Source: 1-14-2-50-31-20 sp964617555 | Lineage (GTDB): Bacteria; Bacteroidota; Ignavibacteria; Ignavibacteriales; Melioribacteraceae | Length of the DNA stretch: 64,000 nt | NCBI GenBank assembly: GCA_964617555.1 | Contig: CAZTYP010000102.1 | Span: 1 to 64,000, forward strand | Direction: 5' to 3' | In this document: in pieces, positions 43,209 through 52,017 of the stretch | How the letters are laid out: each line of letters begins with the position of its first letter | Numbering within the stretch: position 1 is the first letter of the stretch | Translations under genes and position numbers: made by a program | Notes under the pieces: generated by a model | What the model saw: the letters and a program-made list of their open reading frames with translations, nothing else | The model's database searches: none | What the model was told of the DNA's origin: nothing

Positions 43209-45548
43209 ATGAAAAAATTTTTTCTTTTCGTTGTTTTTATTCTTCTCGGTAATTTATCGGCACAACCTAAACCCGATACAATAAAAGGGGATTGGCCTTT
43301 CCCGCCGTTTCATTCTTCCCAAAGGATTGTAGGAGCTTTTGCGGAATTCAGAAACACACAATCATCAGATCATTTTCACAATGCCGTGGATATTCCCCAA
43401 GCGGACGGCAAACCGTGTTATCCCTCGCTTGACGGGACGGTTTATTCCAAAGTTGAAGGAGGACATAACGCATATATAAGAATTGCCACTAAAATAGGCA
43501 GTAAATGGAAACACATAACGTATCTTCACATTAATCCCAATCCTTCTCTTTCCATAGGGGATAAAGTTAAAAAAGGGGAAACTGTAATAGGGACAGTTGT
43601 TACCGATATGGGACATGTTCATTTAATTGAACGGGAGTTGGTTTCTTCCATAAGCAATTACGGTTACGAAATAAACAACCTCAGAAAAAACGGTGGTCTT
43701 ACTCCTTTTGTAGATACATGGGCTCCGGTTATTGAAGGAGGCACACTCAAATTTTTCAGGAACGCTTCGTCGGAAATTATTGATGCCGATAATCTCCACG
43801 GGAAAGTTGATATCAGAATTAAAATAAGAGACATTCACGGTAGCGGAACGGTTGCAAGCAACAACGGTACTTATATTGCCGGATATAGGATATGGGATGA
43901 AGCAAAGAACAATATTGTTTACGAACCGGATGATAACGGCGTTAAATATCGTTTTGATTGGAAGCCGAAAAACGCTTATGTACACAATGCATATGCCGAA
44001 GGTGTTGCAACCTTAAGCAACCCGGTTTATTGGCTTACAAACGGCAACGGCGCAAACGAAATTAACAGTAGTAAAGTTGTTAATGATAATTATTTTGATG
44101 CTTCGGTTTTGCCGGGCGGAAAATATCAACTTGAAATTTTTTCGGAAGATACTAGGGAAAACAAAACGAATAAATTTTTTCCTATTACCATTACGGACCC
44201 CAAGCCGGATGTGCCTTTGCTTTATGCGGCTTGTAATACCGATAACAAACAAGGATTAAAAATTATTTGGAAAAAGAACGAAGAGAGCGATATAAAAGGT
44301 TATCGTCTTTATTATTCCGTTTCGGATAATTTAAATAATTGGGAACTTGCCGCAGACGAAACAAAACTAACCGCAACAATTAATGAATACCAATTCTCTT
44401 CACCTTCGGAATTTATTGTCCCTCCTTCACTTCCGGCAAATTATTTTACTCTTGTTGCTGTTGATAGAGCTGGGCAAGAAAGCGATAAAAGCGATGTTCT
44501 CGCACGCTCCGACATAGAAAATAACAGTTATCATTTCAAAGCACTTATTGTTAACGGCTTCGATTTAAAAAACAAGAAGGGAAAACGAATAGGGCATCAA
44601 TTTGTTCAAAAATATTTTTCTCCTCTTGCTTCTGTGCTTCCCGCAATAATTTCTTCAATTTCGCACAAAGTTTTTATTGATAATATTAAAGGAATTTCTC
44701 TTGACGATTATGATTTCGTTTTGTGGTTTACCGGAGATAACACAAACCACACAACAACAATTGTTCCCAGAGAAATGTCCAATATTGCAATGTTTTTGGA
44801 GAAAGGTAAACCGTTTTTTATCTCCGGTGCAAAAATAGGATATGATTTGGACGAGAGACGAACCGGCTTACCCGATACGTTATTCTATTTTCATTACTTA
44901 AAATCGGAATATTATTATGTTGGAGATGATTCCATGACACCTGCCGCGGGAAAGGAGAACACGGTTTTTAACGGTGTTGAATTAAATTATGTTGAAAAAT
45001 ATCCCGATGATATTAATCCGGTAAACGGCAGCGAAGTATTACTTAAGTATAACAGTAAACGAGGCGATTCAACATACCGTAACGCGTGTGTAGGTTATAA
45101 AGGCAAATTCGGTAAAAGCAATGCCGAGGGAAAAATGGTTTATCTTGCTTTTCCGTTTGAATCGGTTGCTTCGGCTGCGGAACGAGAGCTTTTTATACAA
45201 CGACTTATAGAATATTTTGAAATTGTTATCGAAGGGGTTGATAACAAGATTACAAATCCGCCCGATAAATTTGTATTGGCTCAAAATTATCCCAATCCGT
45301 TCAACCCGAGTACAACAATTAAATATTCCATTCCCGCAAACTTAAATGGCAGGACAGCCATGCATGTTGTAACCTTAACGGTGTATGATATTTTGGGTAG
45401 GCAAGTTGCAACGCTGGTAAACAAAAAACAATCTCCCGGAAATTATCAAGTTTCCTTCTCTTCAAAAGGATTGTCTTCCGGAATATATCTTTATAAATTG
45501 CAGTATAACGGAAGGGCATTAACAAAAAAAATGATTTTATTAAAATAA
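43209..45548 (+). CDS. M23 metallopeptidase with GATase-like and T9SS domains
   Basis: 779 residues. Signal peptide 1-18, then an LytM/M23 domain about 30-145 with zinc ligands H57 and D61 (HNAVD), H107 (YLHI) and the HxH site H136/H138 (GHVHLIE). Beta-rich Ig/fibronectin-like modules lie about 160-440. A class-I-GATase-like or flavodoxin-like module is at about 440-670 (FDLKNKKGKRIGHQFVQKYF, DYDFVLWFTGDN). The T9SS sorting domain begins near residue 695 (NYPNPFNPST). M23 enzymes cleave peptidoglycan cross-links, but with a sorting signal this one should be surface exposed or released, so it may act on neighbouring bacteria or on proteins. It is 13 nt upstream of the next gene. Confidence 0.85.
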   Translation: MKKFFLFVVFILLGNLSAQPKPDTIKGDWPFPPFHSSQRIVGAFAEFRNTQSSDHFHNAVDIPQADGKPCYPSLDGTVYSKVEGGHNAYIRIATKIGSKWKHITYLHINPNPSLSIGDKVKKGETVIGTVVTDMGHVHLIERELVSSISNYGYEINNLRKNGGLTPFVDTWAPVIEGGTLKFFRNASSEIIDADNLHGKVDIRIKIRDIHGSGTVASNNGTYIAGYRIWDEAKNNIVYEPDDNGVKYRFDWKPKNAYVHNAYAEGVATLSNPVYWLTNGNGANEINSSKVVNDNYFDASVLPGGKYQLEIFSEDTRENKTNKFFPITITDPKPDVPLLYAACNTDNKQGLKIIWKKNEESDIKGYRLYYSVSDNLNNWELAADETKLTATINEYQFSSPSEFIVPPSLPANYFTLVAVDRAGQESDKSDVLARSDIENNSYHFKALIVNGFDLKNKKGKRIGHQFVQKYFSPLASVLPAIISSISHKVFIDNIKGISLDDYDFVLWFTGDNTNHTTTIVPREMSNIAMFLEKGKPFFISGAKIGYDLDERRTGLPDTLFYFHYLKSEYYYVGDDSMTPAAGKENTVFNGVELNYVEKYPDDINPVNGSEVLLKYNSKRGDSTYRNACVGYKGKFGKSNAEGKMVYLAFPFESVASAAERELFIQRLIEYFEIVIEGVDNKITNPPDKFVLAQNYPNPFNPSTTIKYSIPANLNGRTAMHVVTLTVYDILGRQVATLVNKKQSPGNYQVSFSSKGLSSGIYLYKLQYNGRALTKKMILLK
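45346..45361 (+). repeat. Short palindrome in the T9SS sorting-domain loop
   Basis: ATGGC, loop AGGACA, GCCAT. It encodes part of the extra loop LNGRTAMHVV between the first two strands of the sorting domain, the same place as the palindrome at 2894. Short and possibly coincidental alone. Confidence 0.3.
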
Positions 45549-45561
45549 GAATCGGTTTAAA

Positions 45562-46521
45562 ATGAAAACGATATTTGTAATATTTTTTACGGCATATTCA
45601 ATGCTTTACGGACAAATGTTAAACAAAAAATTTGTTGTTCAGGAAAGAAGAATCGGCAAAGCGATAAAAGCCGGTGAATTTAATTTTGCGGAATATTCTG
45701 TTAAAACAAAAGAAGGTAAAGAACTCTATCGAATTGTGGATAAAGTGGATTATGATATTCCCTTCAGCAAATTGGAAGTTTTTAACGACGGTGCCTCCGT
45801 ATTGATAAATTCGTTTTACGGTAGGTTGACTTTTATTAACAGCACCGGAACCGAAACAAAAAACATCAAAATTGATAAAGAAATGGATGTTGAATATGAG
45901 CGAAATCTTTTCACGGTTGCCGATGATAAAATGCTTTTGGTTGTACTTGCAAACGAAAAAGAAAGGTTTTCCAAAATTAAAAAATACGATAAAAATGGAA
46001 ATTTCCTCTCCGAATTTAAAATCGATTTTAAAAACATTACCGGAGTTGCTTTTTCCGAAAAATTAAACAGAATTTTTATTGCATATGTTATTTGGAATAA
46101 TTCAGGAGGTTTCAAAAAAGAAACCGTAGTTTATAATCTGACCGGTAAAAAAATAAAATCGTTTAATGCGGGTTTTGAAAAAGGTTTTTTTGTTAATGAT
46201 AAATTTGTAGGGTATGATAAAAAATCTCTTTTCTCCGTAAATTGCAATTCCTTAATTAAAGATTTTGAAAAACATTTTGAGGAAATAATACTTGCCGTTA
46301 CGGTTTCCGGCTTCGAAACGGTTGCCGTTACAGCCCAACCTCCGCAGCTAAAAGAGGGAAAATGGTTTTACCGTAATCCTACAATTATAAAAATAGGGGA
46401 AAAAGGGAGAATAATAAGGAAAGAAAAAAAGAAAACAAGCCCTTTTTCCGAATATAATTTTGTGCATACGACAAAGGGGGAAAGGTTTATTGCCGGCACG
46501 GAAAATATTATTCTTAATTAA
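45562..46521 (+). CDS. Secreted protein of unknown function, propeller-like
   Basis: 319 residues with a signal peptide (1-18). No family recognised. The sequence alternates short beta strands with aromatic and charged turns (LEVFNDGASVLINSFYGRLTFIN, MLLVVLANEKERFSKIKKYDKNGNFLSEFKI, VAFSEKLNRIFIAYVIWN), which suggests a partial beta-propeller of the NHL/6-bladed kind. No sorting domain, lipobox or catalytic motif. It follows the M23 gene by 13 nt and likely belongs to the same transcription unit; a partner or inhibitor role for that peptidase is conceivable but unsupported. Convergent with the M1 aminopeptidase gene, 3 nt apart. Confidence 0.65.
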   Translation: MKTIFVIFFTAYSMLYGQMLNKKFVVQERRIGKAIKAGEFNFAEYSVKTKEGKELYRIVDKVDYDIPFSKLEVFNDGASVLINSFYGRLTFINSTGTETKNIKIDKEMDVEYERNLFTVADDKMLLVVLANEKERFSKIKKYDKNGNFLSEFKIDFKNITGVAFSEKLNRIFIAYVIWNNSGGFKKETVVYNLTGKKIKSFNAGFEKGFFVNDKFVGYDKKSLFSVNCNSLIKDFEKHFEEIILAVTVSGFETVAVTAQPPQLKEGKWFYRNPTIIKIGEKGRIIRKEKKKTSPFSEYNFVHTTKGERFIAGTENIILN

Positions 46522-46524
46522 AAG

Positions 46525-48498
46525 TTATTTTAATAATACCATCTTTTTTACGGCGGAATAATTACCGGCTTTCAATCTGTAGTAATAAATTCCGCTATTC
46601 AAATTTTCGGCATTGAAAGTTATTTTATAATTTCCCGCACGTTGTTCGGTATTTACAAGAGTTGCAATCGTTTGTCCCAGTACATCGTAAACGTTCAATG
46701 TTACCTGAATTAAGGAGGTGGTTTTGTCCTTGGGAACGGAATATGCAATGGTGGTAACGGGATTAAAGGGATTAGGAAAATTTTGTTCCAATTTAAAACA
46801 AAAATTTTTAGCGGAAAATTTTTCAGCAGAAGTTATTTCCAATATGTCTTTTAATATCCAATTATCGGGGTCGAACTTCAAAGATGTAGGTTTGTTGTTA
46901 AGAGATAAATTAAATGTTTGTTCTTGTTTATCATTAAAAACCGTGAACATTTCATTTCCGTTTGGAGTTTCAAAAACAAGTTGAACGGGCATTGTAAAAA
47001 AGGCAGGGTTTGTATTTACGGTTTGAGTAATTGTTACGGAAACATCATAACCGTTGTTTGAAGCTTGAGAATAAGTCCAATTTATATTGTACTTGGGATA
47101 ATTTTCGCCGTAAATCCATTCGCTGAAAAAGTAATTCAGATTTTTTCCGCAAACATTTTCGGCAACTCTCTGAAAGTCTTCCGTAACGGCAACACCGTAG
47201 GCAAGGTTTTCATCTGCGGCATAGGCACGCATTATGTCATAAAAAGTTTCCGTTCCAACAATACCACGCAGCATGTGAAGTATAACAGCTCCTTTTGCAT
47301 AACTGCGATTGTAATTAAAAATGTTTTCCACTGTACTAATATCCTGCACCCAAACAGAACCTTTAGCCTCTTTGGCATTATACATTTTTGCTTTAATATC
47401 ATTTTGATATGCCGCAAAGTCAATGGCAGCTTCGTAAAAAGCTGATTCCGAATATGTTGCAAACCCTTCGTTAAGCCAAATGTGGTGCCAATCCTTACAT
47501 GTAATTTTATCGCCGAACCATTGGTGGGCAAGTTCGTGGGCAATAACACCGGGACTGAAATATCCTATTGACGTGCAAGTTTGATGTTCCATTCCGCCAC
47601 TCCATTCAAATTCTGCATGTCCGTACTTTTCATCGAAGAATGGGTATTTACCGTAAAGCTCTGAGAAAATATTTAGCATTTCCACCGTTCTGTTTAATAA
47701 TGCTTTTCTCTCTTCGGTTAAGTTTTCGGGATAAATGTAGTGTGTTACGTTCATTGTGTCCGAATTGTAGATAAACTTATTTTGATAAAGTTGATAATTT
47801 GTAACGGCAACCGATATTAAGTATTGTGCAATAGGATATTTGTTGTGCCATTTATATGTATGCGTAGAGCCGTTATCAACAATTTCTTCCAGAATTCCGT
47901 TGGAAACAGGAACCATCGATTTGTCTACAGTAATCCAAATATCTGCGGAATCGGCTTTGTCTGAGGGGGTATCTTTACAAGGCCACCAATCGCTTGCTCC
48001 GTAGGGTTCGCTTAAGCTCCAAATTACCGGTTGTTCGTTATGTTCGGAAAATTCAAAACTTCCGAAACCCGAATTTCCCGGTATCCCGTCATAATTTATT
48101 GCAATTGTAAATTCTTCGTTCGGTTCGTAGCTTTTGTTAAGCACAATCCCAATTCTATTGTCAACATGATTAAAAGAAAGGGTAACTCCGTTACATTTTA
48201 CCGAGTGTACGGTAAAGGCATCTTGTAAGTCAATGAAGATATTTCGCAAATTTGATTTCAAACTTTTTGCGGAAATTGTTACTGTTCCGTTAATGTTGGA
48301 ATCTATGTGGTTTATTGTAATGTCTAATTTATAGTAAGTAATGTCGATGTTTTTATCACCAGGGTATTGAATGTTTTTCAGTCTTTTTGTTTTGTTAAAA
48401 TAATTTATTTTTGATTTTGCACAATAGTTAAAGCCATTCTGTGCAAAACCGTACGTAATAAATAATAATCCCCAAATTGTTATTAATAATCTTTTCAT
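46525..48498 (-). CDS. M1 family metallo-aminopeptidase with T9SS sorting domain
   Basis: 657 residues: signal peptide 1-20; M1 N-terminal beta domain about 45-235; catalytic domain with the exopeptidase motif GGMEH (301-305) and zinc site H321-E-x-x-H325 with third ligand E344 (HELAHQ ... NEGFA, spacing of 18 as in the family). The usual C-terminal helical ERAP-type domain is absent, as in short bacterial M1 enzymes. A T9SS sorting domain (NFPNPFNPVT) begins near residue 575. It removes N-terminal residues from peptides, probably at the cell surface for nutrition. Divergent from the alpha/beta hydrolase gene. Confidence 0.92.
   Translation of the reverse strand: MKRLLITIWGLLFITYGFAQNGFNYCAKSKINYFNKTKRLKNIQYPGDKNIDITYYKLDITINHIDSNINGTVTISAKSLKSNLRNIFIDLQDAFTVHSVKCNGVTLSFNHVDNRIGIVLNKSYEPNEEFTIAINYDGIPGNSGFGSFEFSEHNEQPVIWSLSEPYGASDWWPCKDTPSDKADSADIWITVDKSMVPVSNGILEEIVDNGSTHTYKWHNKYPIAQYLISVAVTNYQLYQNKFIYNSDTMNVTHYIYPENLTEERKALLNRTVEMLNIFSELYGKYPFFDEKYGHAEFEWSGGMEHQTCTSIGYFSPGVIAHELAHQWFGDKITCKDWHHIWLNEGFATYSESAFYEAAIDFAAYQNDIKAKMYNAKEAKGSVWVQDISTVENIFNYNRSYAKGAVILHMLRGIVGTETFYDIMRAYAADENLAYGVAVTEDFQRVAENVCGKNLNYFFSEWIYGENYPKYNINWTYSQASNNGYDVSVTITQTVNTNPAFFTMPVQLVFETPNGNEMFTVFNDKQEQTFNLSLNNKPTSLKFDPDNWILKDILEITSAEKFSAKNFCFKLEQNFPNPFNPVTTIAYSVPKDKTTSLIQVTLNVYDVLGQTIATLVNTEQRAGNYKITFNAENLNSGIYYYRLKAGNYSAVKKMVLLK
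46712..46731 (-). repeat. Short palindrome in the T9SS sorting-domain loop
   Basis: AAGGA and TCCTT separated by 10 nt, inside the codons for the loop KDKTTSLIQ of this sorting domain. Weak by itself; listed because its position matches those at 2894 and 45346. Confidence 0.25.
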
Positions 48499-48616
48499 GG
48501 TTTGTCTTTTTTAATTAATGATTTTGTAAAATTAAAATAATCTAAACAAAATTCAATTCCATTATTTTAACTTCCAGCGTTTTTTTTTAACTTATAATAG
48601 AATTAACTAATCATTA

Positions 48617-49693
48617 ATGAGAAATATGATGTTATCAAAAAAAAATTTTAATATTGCAATATTAATTTTAATCTTTCTTTTTATTTCCTGCTCACATCAA
48701 GAATTTGAGGTGTTGCAAGACAGCGGAAATCCTTATAATATTACAACGGAGAATGATTTAACGAAGAAAGAGATTGTTAAAAAAATTGATAATTTATATA
48801 ATTCCGGTATTGAGGGAACTTTTGTCGGTAAAAACAATATAGCCATTTATTATAAGTATTTTTTACAACCCTCCCGTAATAAAGAGAAAGGGGCAATAGT
48901 TATTTCCGATGGAAGGACGGAAGCAGCGGTAAAGTATAAAGAGGTAATTTACGATCTATATAAAAACGGCTATTCGGTTTATATTCACGACCATCGCGGG
49001 CAAGGGCTTTCGGGCAGAATGGTTGCCGATCACGATATGGGGTATGTTGACGAGTTTGAAAATTACATAGATGATTTAAAAAGATTTTATAACAACTTTG
49101 TTAAACCGAATCATCATAAAAACATCTATCTTCTTGCCCATTCCATGGGCGGAGCAATCGGTGTAACATATTTGGAAGAATATCCAAATGATTTTAGAGC
49201 GGCTGCTTTCTCATCTCCAATGCTCGGATTACCTTTTCCCACTTGCCTTGTAATCGGTATTATCGGCGGAGATGAAGCGAAATATGCAATAGGAATGAAG
49301 CCGTATAAAGAAAGCATAGAACCTTTTGAAAAAAACACCTTGACTCACAGTAAAATAAGATATGAAAGGATGCTCAAAATATTTGAAGAAATTCCCAAAG
49401 CACGTCTTGGCGGGGCAAGCTATAAATGGGTTAATTGTTCGTGCGACCAGTTTGATGAAATTTTTGATGATATTGAAGAGATAGAAACTCCGTTAATTCT
49501 TTTTTCCGGAGAAGATGAAGAAATTGTTTCCACATCAGCACACCAAGAGTTTATTGAGGAATTAAAAGAAAAAGGTAAAAACGCCAAAGGATATTTTGTA
49601 AAAAAGGCAAAACACGAAATGTTAATTGAATCGGATAATGTCAGAATACCGATGCTTACTACTGTTTTAAACTTTTTTAATTCTTATAAATAA
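48617..49693 (+). CDS. Alpha/beta hydrolase lipoprotein, lysophospholipase/monoglyceride-lipase-like
   Basis: 358 residues starting at ATG 48617 (in-frame ATGs follow at once). Lipoprotein signal ending LFISC, lipid cysteine C25. The serine-aminopeptidase-S33/Hydrolase_4 pattern is clear: GAIVISDGRTEA, YIHDHRGQGLSGR, nucleophile elbow AHSMGGA with S176, acid near LFSGEDEEIV and His in KKAKHEML. The closest text is to PldB-type lysophospholipases and monoacylglycerol lipases. Membrane-anchored hydrolysis of lysolipids or acylglycerols is likely. It is monocistronic, followed by a palindrome-rich spacer. Confidence 0.87.
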   Translation: MRNMMLSKKNFNIAILILIFLFISCSHQEFEVLQDSGNPYNITTENDLTKKEIVKKIDNLYNSGIEGTFVGKNNIAIYYKYFLQPSRNKEKGAIVISDGRTEAAVKYKEVIYDLYKNGYSVYIHDHRGQGLSGRMVADHDMGYVDEFENYIDDLKRFYNNFVKPNHHKNIYLLAHSMGGAIGVTYLEEYPNDFRAAAFSSPMLGLPFPTCLVIGIIGGDEAKYAIGMKPYKESIEPFEKNTLTHSKIRYERMLKIFEEIPKARLGGASYKWVNCSCDQFDEIFDDIEEIETPLILFSGEDEEIVSTSAHQEFIEELKEKGKNAKGYFVKKAKHEMLIESDNVRIPMLTTVLNFFNSYK

Positions 49694-49705
49694 TATTATT
49701 TCTGT

Positions 49706-49721
49706 TGTGAGATATATCACA
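49706..49721. promoter_or_regulatory. CRP/FNR-type palindrome TGTGA-N6-TCACA
   Basis: The 16-bp site, flanked by T and A (TTGTGA GATATA TCACAA), is a textbook match to the CRP-family half-site pattern. It begins 12 nt after the hydrolase stop and lies about 120 nt upstream of the 40-codon ORF. As RNA it would form only a 6-bp stem with no immediate T-run, so a protein operator is favoured over a terminator. No CRP-family gene is in the window. Confidence 0.5.
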
Positions 49722-49753
49722 AGAAGTAACCTTTCTTTTTATTATTCTTAAAC

Positions 49754-49774
49754 GTTCAATTTGTTTTGTTGAAC
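49754..49774. repeat. Inverted repeat GTTCAA-N9-TTGAAC
   Basis: Six perfect pairs around a T-rich 9-nt spacer, part of the palindrome cluster between the hydrolase and the 40-codon ORF. Could be a second operator or a small hairpin. Confidence 0.35.
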
Positions 49775-49786
49775 AGCTTCATGTTA

Positions 49787-49818
49787 TTTGTGTGGATATG
49801 GCTGGGTATCCACACAAA
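49787..49818 (+). other. 12-bp hairpin with TGGCTGGG loop
   Basis: TTTGTGTGGATA (49787-49798), loop TGGCTGGG (49799-49806), TATCCACACAAA (49807-49818): 12 perfect pairs. No T-run follows, so it does not look like an intrinsic terminator. It ends 21 nt before the ATG of the 40-codon ORF and would lie in its leader. The loop is the same as in the compound hairpin at 26581-26638 (minus strand). Confidence 0.7.
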
Positions 49819-49839
49819 ACTTTTCAAAAGGATGGCAGA

Positions 49840-49962
49840 ATGATATTAACGGATATTGTTTTAATTTCGGCAGGTATTTTTTTTATGGTTATTCTTTCCT
49901 TTTTCGGATTGGGATTTTTATTATCCCGTTTCGGAAAATCGGAAGTTAGCCGGAAAAACTGA
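49840..49962 (+). CDS. Small single-helix membrane protein, 40 residues
   Basis: ATG 49840 opens a 40-codon frame with AAAGGA upstream. The product has one hydrophobic helix (about 5-30, rich in Ile, Leu, Phe, Gly) and a basic, polar tail (SRFGKSEVSRKN), a typical small inner-membrane protein. I do not recognise a family; it does not match KdpF, CcoS or CydX patterns known to me. The 3' end overlaps the last codons of aat on the opposite strand by 17 nt. The elaborate leader with a CRP-like site and hairpins supports it being real, but nothing proves translation. Confidence 0.45.
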   Translation: MILTDIVLISAGIFFMVILSFFGLGFLLSRFGKSEVSRKN

Positions 49963-50554
49963 TTTTTTTGGTGTAAGCAATTTTTAGCAATTCCAAAAAA
50001 TCGTTGTAACTAATTTCTTTTGCTCCGAACATTTTTAGATGTTCGGTTATATATTGCACGTCAACAATCGTATATCCTTTCTCCGAAAGGTGTTCGTATA
50101 GCTTTACCATTGCACATTTGGAGGCTTGCGGTACCTTTGAAAACATCGACTCTCCGAAGAATGCCCCCATTATTGTTATACCGTACAATCCGCCCACAAG
50201 ATTATTGTTTTCGTAAACTTCAACGGAGTGTACATAGTTCAAATCTATTAATCGTTTATATGCTTTAATCAATTCTTCCGAAATCCATGTTTCTGCTCTA
50301 TCGGCACAACCAGTTATTACTTCAAGAATATTGTAATCGTAGCGATATTCAAACGGAGCTGTTTGCATAAATTTTTTTAATGAACGGGGAATATTAAAAT
50401 TTTCCGGAAGAATAACCGCGCGAGTTCGGGGCAAATACCATTCTATTTTTCCGTTTGCATCTGCCATCGGAAATGCACCCTGTGCATACATTCTAATCAT
50501 ATATTCCGGGTTTAGTAGTTTGTTGTTTTCCAAAAGACCGTTATATTCGTTCAT
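49946..50554 (-). CDS. aat: Leucyl/phenylalanyl-tRNA-protein transferase
   Basis: 202 residues, standard length for Aat. Conserved text: YAQGAFPMAD at the N-terminus, IEWYLPRTRAVI, TWISEELIKAYKRL, VHSVEVYENNNLVGGLYGI, GAFFGESMFSKVPQASKCAMV and VDVQYITEHLKMFGA. The enzyme transfers Leu or Phe from tRNA to N-terminal Arg/Lys of proteins, making them substrates of ClpS-ClpAP (N-end rule). Cytosolic. Divergent from the EamA transporter 14 nt away, and its 3' end overlaps the 40-codon ORF on the other strand. Confidence 0.95.
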   Translation of the reverse strand: MNEYNGLLENNKLLNPEYMIRMYAQGAFPMADANGKIEWYLPRTRAVILPENFNIPRSLKKFMQTAPFEYRYDYNILEVITGCADRAETWISEELIKAYKRLIDLNYVHSVEVYENNNLVGGLYGITIMGAFFGESMFSKVPQASKCAMVKLYEHLSEKGYTIVDVQYITEHLKMFGAKEISYNDFLELLKIAYTKKISFSG

Positions 50555-50568
50555 TAAAAAAAAGAGTT

Positions 50569-51465
50569 ATGAATAAAATAAATAGACAATCATTAATATA
50601 CACATTATCGGCTGTATTTTTATGGTCAACGGTTGCAACGGCATTTAAAATCTCTTTGCGGGGAATGAATCATGCCCAGCTCCTTTTTTTTGCCTCGTTG
50701 GCAAGTACCGTTGCCTTGGGTTTTTTCTCAATTCGTAAAATCTCTTTTGCATCTTTGTTTTCGGTTAAATCCGTTCTACTCGGGTTTATTAATCCGTTTG
50801 TATATTATATGTTACTTTTTCTGGCATATTCGCTTTTGCCCGCTCAGGAAGCACAGCCGTTAAATTATACATGGCCCATAGTTCTTTCACTCTTTGCAGT
50901 TTTATTTCTCGGCGAAAAAATGACAATAAAAAAGATTGTAGGATTACTCTTTGCCTTTACGGGGGTTATAATTATTGCAACACGCGGCAGTCTGTCCTCT
51001 TTGGAATTTGATAATTTAAAGGGAATTATTGTCGCTTTAAGTACATCATTGGTTTGGGGTGCTTTTTGGATTCTAAATATCAAAGATAACAGAAGTAATA
51101 TTATTAAATTGTTTACGGCTTTTTTTTACGGCACTCTCTTTTCGGGAATCTATCTTTTTGTTTTTGACTCTTTCAAAATTGAAGCCCCTGTATATATTTT
51201 GGGAGCTGTTTATGTGGGCCTTTTTGAAATGGGAATTACCTTTTTACTTTGGAACAAGGGACTTGAACTGAGTAAAGACAGAACAATAACGTCAACGTTT
51301 GCATATTTATCTCCGTTCTTATCGCTTCTTTTTATTGCACTTATATTAGGCGAAAAGATAAAATTTCCGTCGATACTGGGGTTGATGTTAATTGTGGGGG
51401 GAATTCTTTATCAGAATTTCAGCAAAGGGAAGAGACAAACAACGGCAAGCAATCTAAAGAATTGA
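50569..51465 (+). CDS. EamA/DMT family transporter
   Basis: 298 residues with about ten hydrophobic segments arranged as two EamA repeats: first YTLSAVFLWSTVATAFKISL through GLLFAFTGVIIIATRG, second LKGIIVALSTSLVWGAFWIL through GLMLIVGGILYQN. The conserved end-of-repeat E (FLGEKM, ILGEKI) is present in both. Drug/metabolite transporter superfamily members export amino acids, nucleobases or other small metabolites; the substrate cannot be told from the sequence. Inner membrane. GAGTT-type weak RBS; it stands between aat and the TPM-domain gene. Confidence 0.9.
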   Translation: MNKINRQSLIYTLSAVFLWSTVATAFKISLRGMNHAQLLFFASLASTVALGFFSIRKISFASLFSVKSVLLGFINPFVYYMLLFLAYSLLPAQEAQPLNYTWPIVLSLFAVLFLGEKMTIKKIVGLLFAFTGVIIIATRGSLSSLEFDNLKGIIVALSTSLVWGAFWILNIKDNRSNIIKLFTAFFYGTLFSGIYLFVFDSFKIEAPVYILGAVYVGLFEMGITFLLWNKGLELSKDRTITSTFAYLSPFLSLLFIALILGEKIKFPSILGLMLIVGGILYQNFSKGKRQTTASNLKN

Positions 51466-51482
51466 TGTTGATTAAATAAAAA

Positions 51483-51938
51483 TCAAACAATAACTTTATT
51501 AGATAACTCGTTTGTATCATCCGGTTTTATCGGAAAATATTTACCCAAAATATTTCCTACTTTTTCAATAGTATTTATAACGCCATCCAAATAATGCCCG
51601 AGCTTAAATTCTTTTACCATTTCATCGCGTATATTATTCCAAACGTTTTGTTCCACCTTTGCATTAATTCCGGAATCGGCAAGAATATAAAACTCTCTTC
51701 TCGATAAAAGTATATATATTAATATTCCTGTCCTATCACGGGTTTCAGCCATGCCGAGTTTATAAAACTCATCGGCTGCCAAATCTTTAATAGGAGTGCT
51801 TCTTTTTGTGAAAGGGGGATTTTCCTTAATTGCAACACGAATTTCCCCTGCGGTTATTTTCTCCGTTTTTTTAATTGTGTCGGAAATATCAAGAAAGTCA
51901 TCGTCGTCAAAAAAATGGTAAAGCAATTCGTTACTCAT
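51483..51938 (-). CDS. TPM-domain protein without signal peptide
   Basis: 151 residues containing a TPM-type domain (named for TLP18.3, Psb32 and MOLO-1): ITAGEIRVAIKENPPF, FYKLGMAETRDRTGILIYILLSRREFYILAD, and a C-terminal LGHYLDGVINTIEKVG. The family includes plant acid phosphatase TLP18.3 and many bacterial membrane proteins. Here there is neither a signal nor a membrane helix, so it is a cytosolic stand-alone version. Function unknown; in related genomes such genes sit beside LemA/YgcG-like genes, but not here. Divergent from gpmI. Confidence 0.75.
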   Translation of the reverse strand: MSNELLYHFFDDDDFLDISDTIKKTEKITAGEIRVAIKENPPFTKRSTPIKDLAADEFYKLGMAETRDRTGILIYILLSRREFYILADSGINAKVEQNVWNNIRDEMVKEFKLGHYLDGVINTIEKVGNILGKYFPIKPDDTNELSNKVIV

Positions 51939-52017
51939 TATTACCTCGTGTTGAACAAAAAAAATAATTAAATGGTATATTTAAAAATTAAATTAAAAAA
52001 AATATATGAGGAATAAA

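Noticed and set aside
49706..49735. TTGTGA...TCACAA as intrinsic terminator of the hydrolase gene
   Set aside because: Only six pairs, largely A/T, with about 12 nt before the T-rich stretch. The symmetry and spacing fit a CRP-family operator better, although termination is not excluded.
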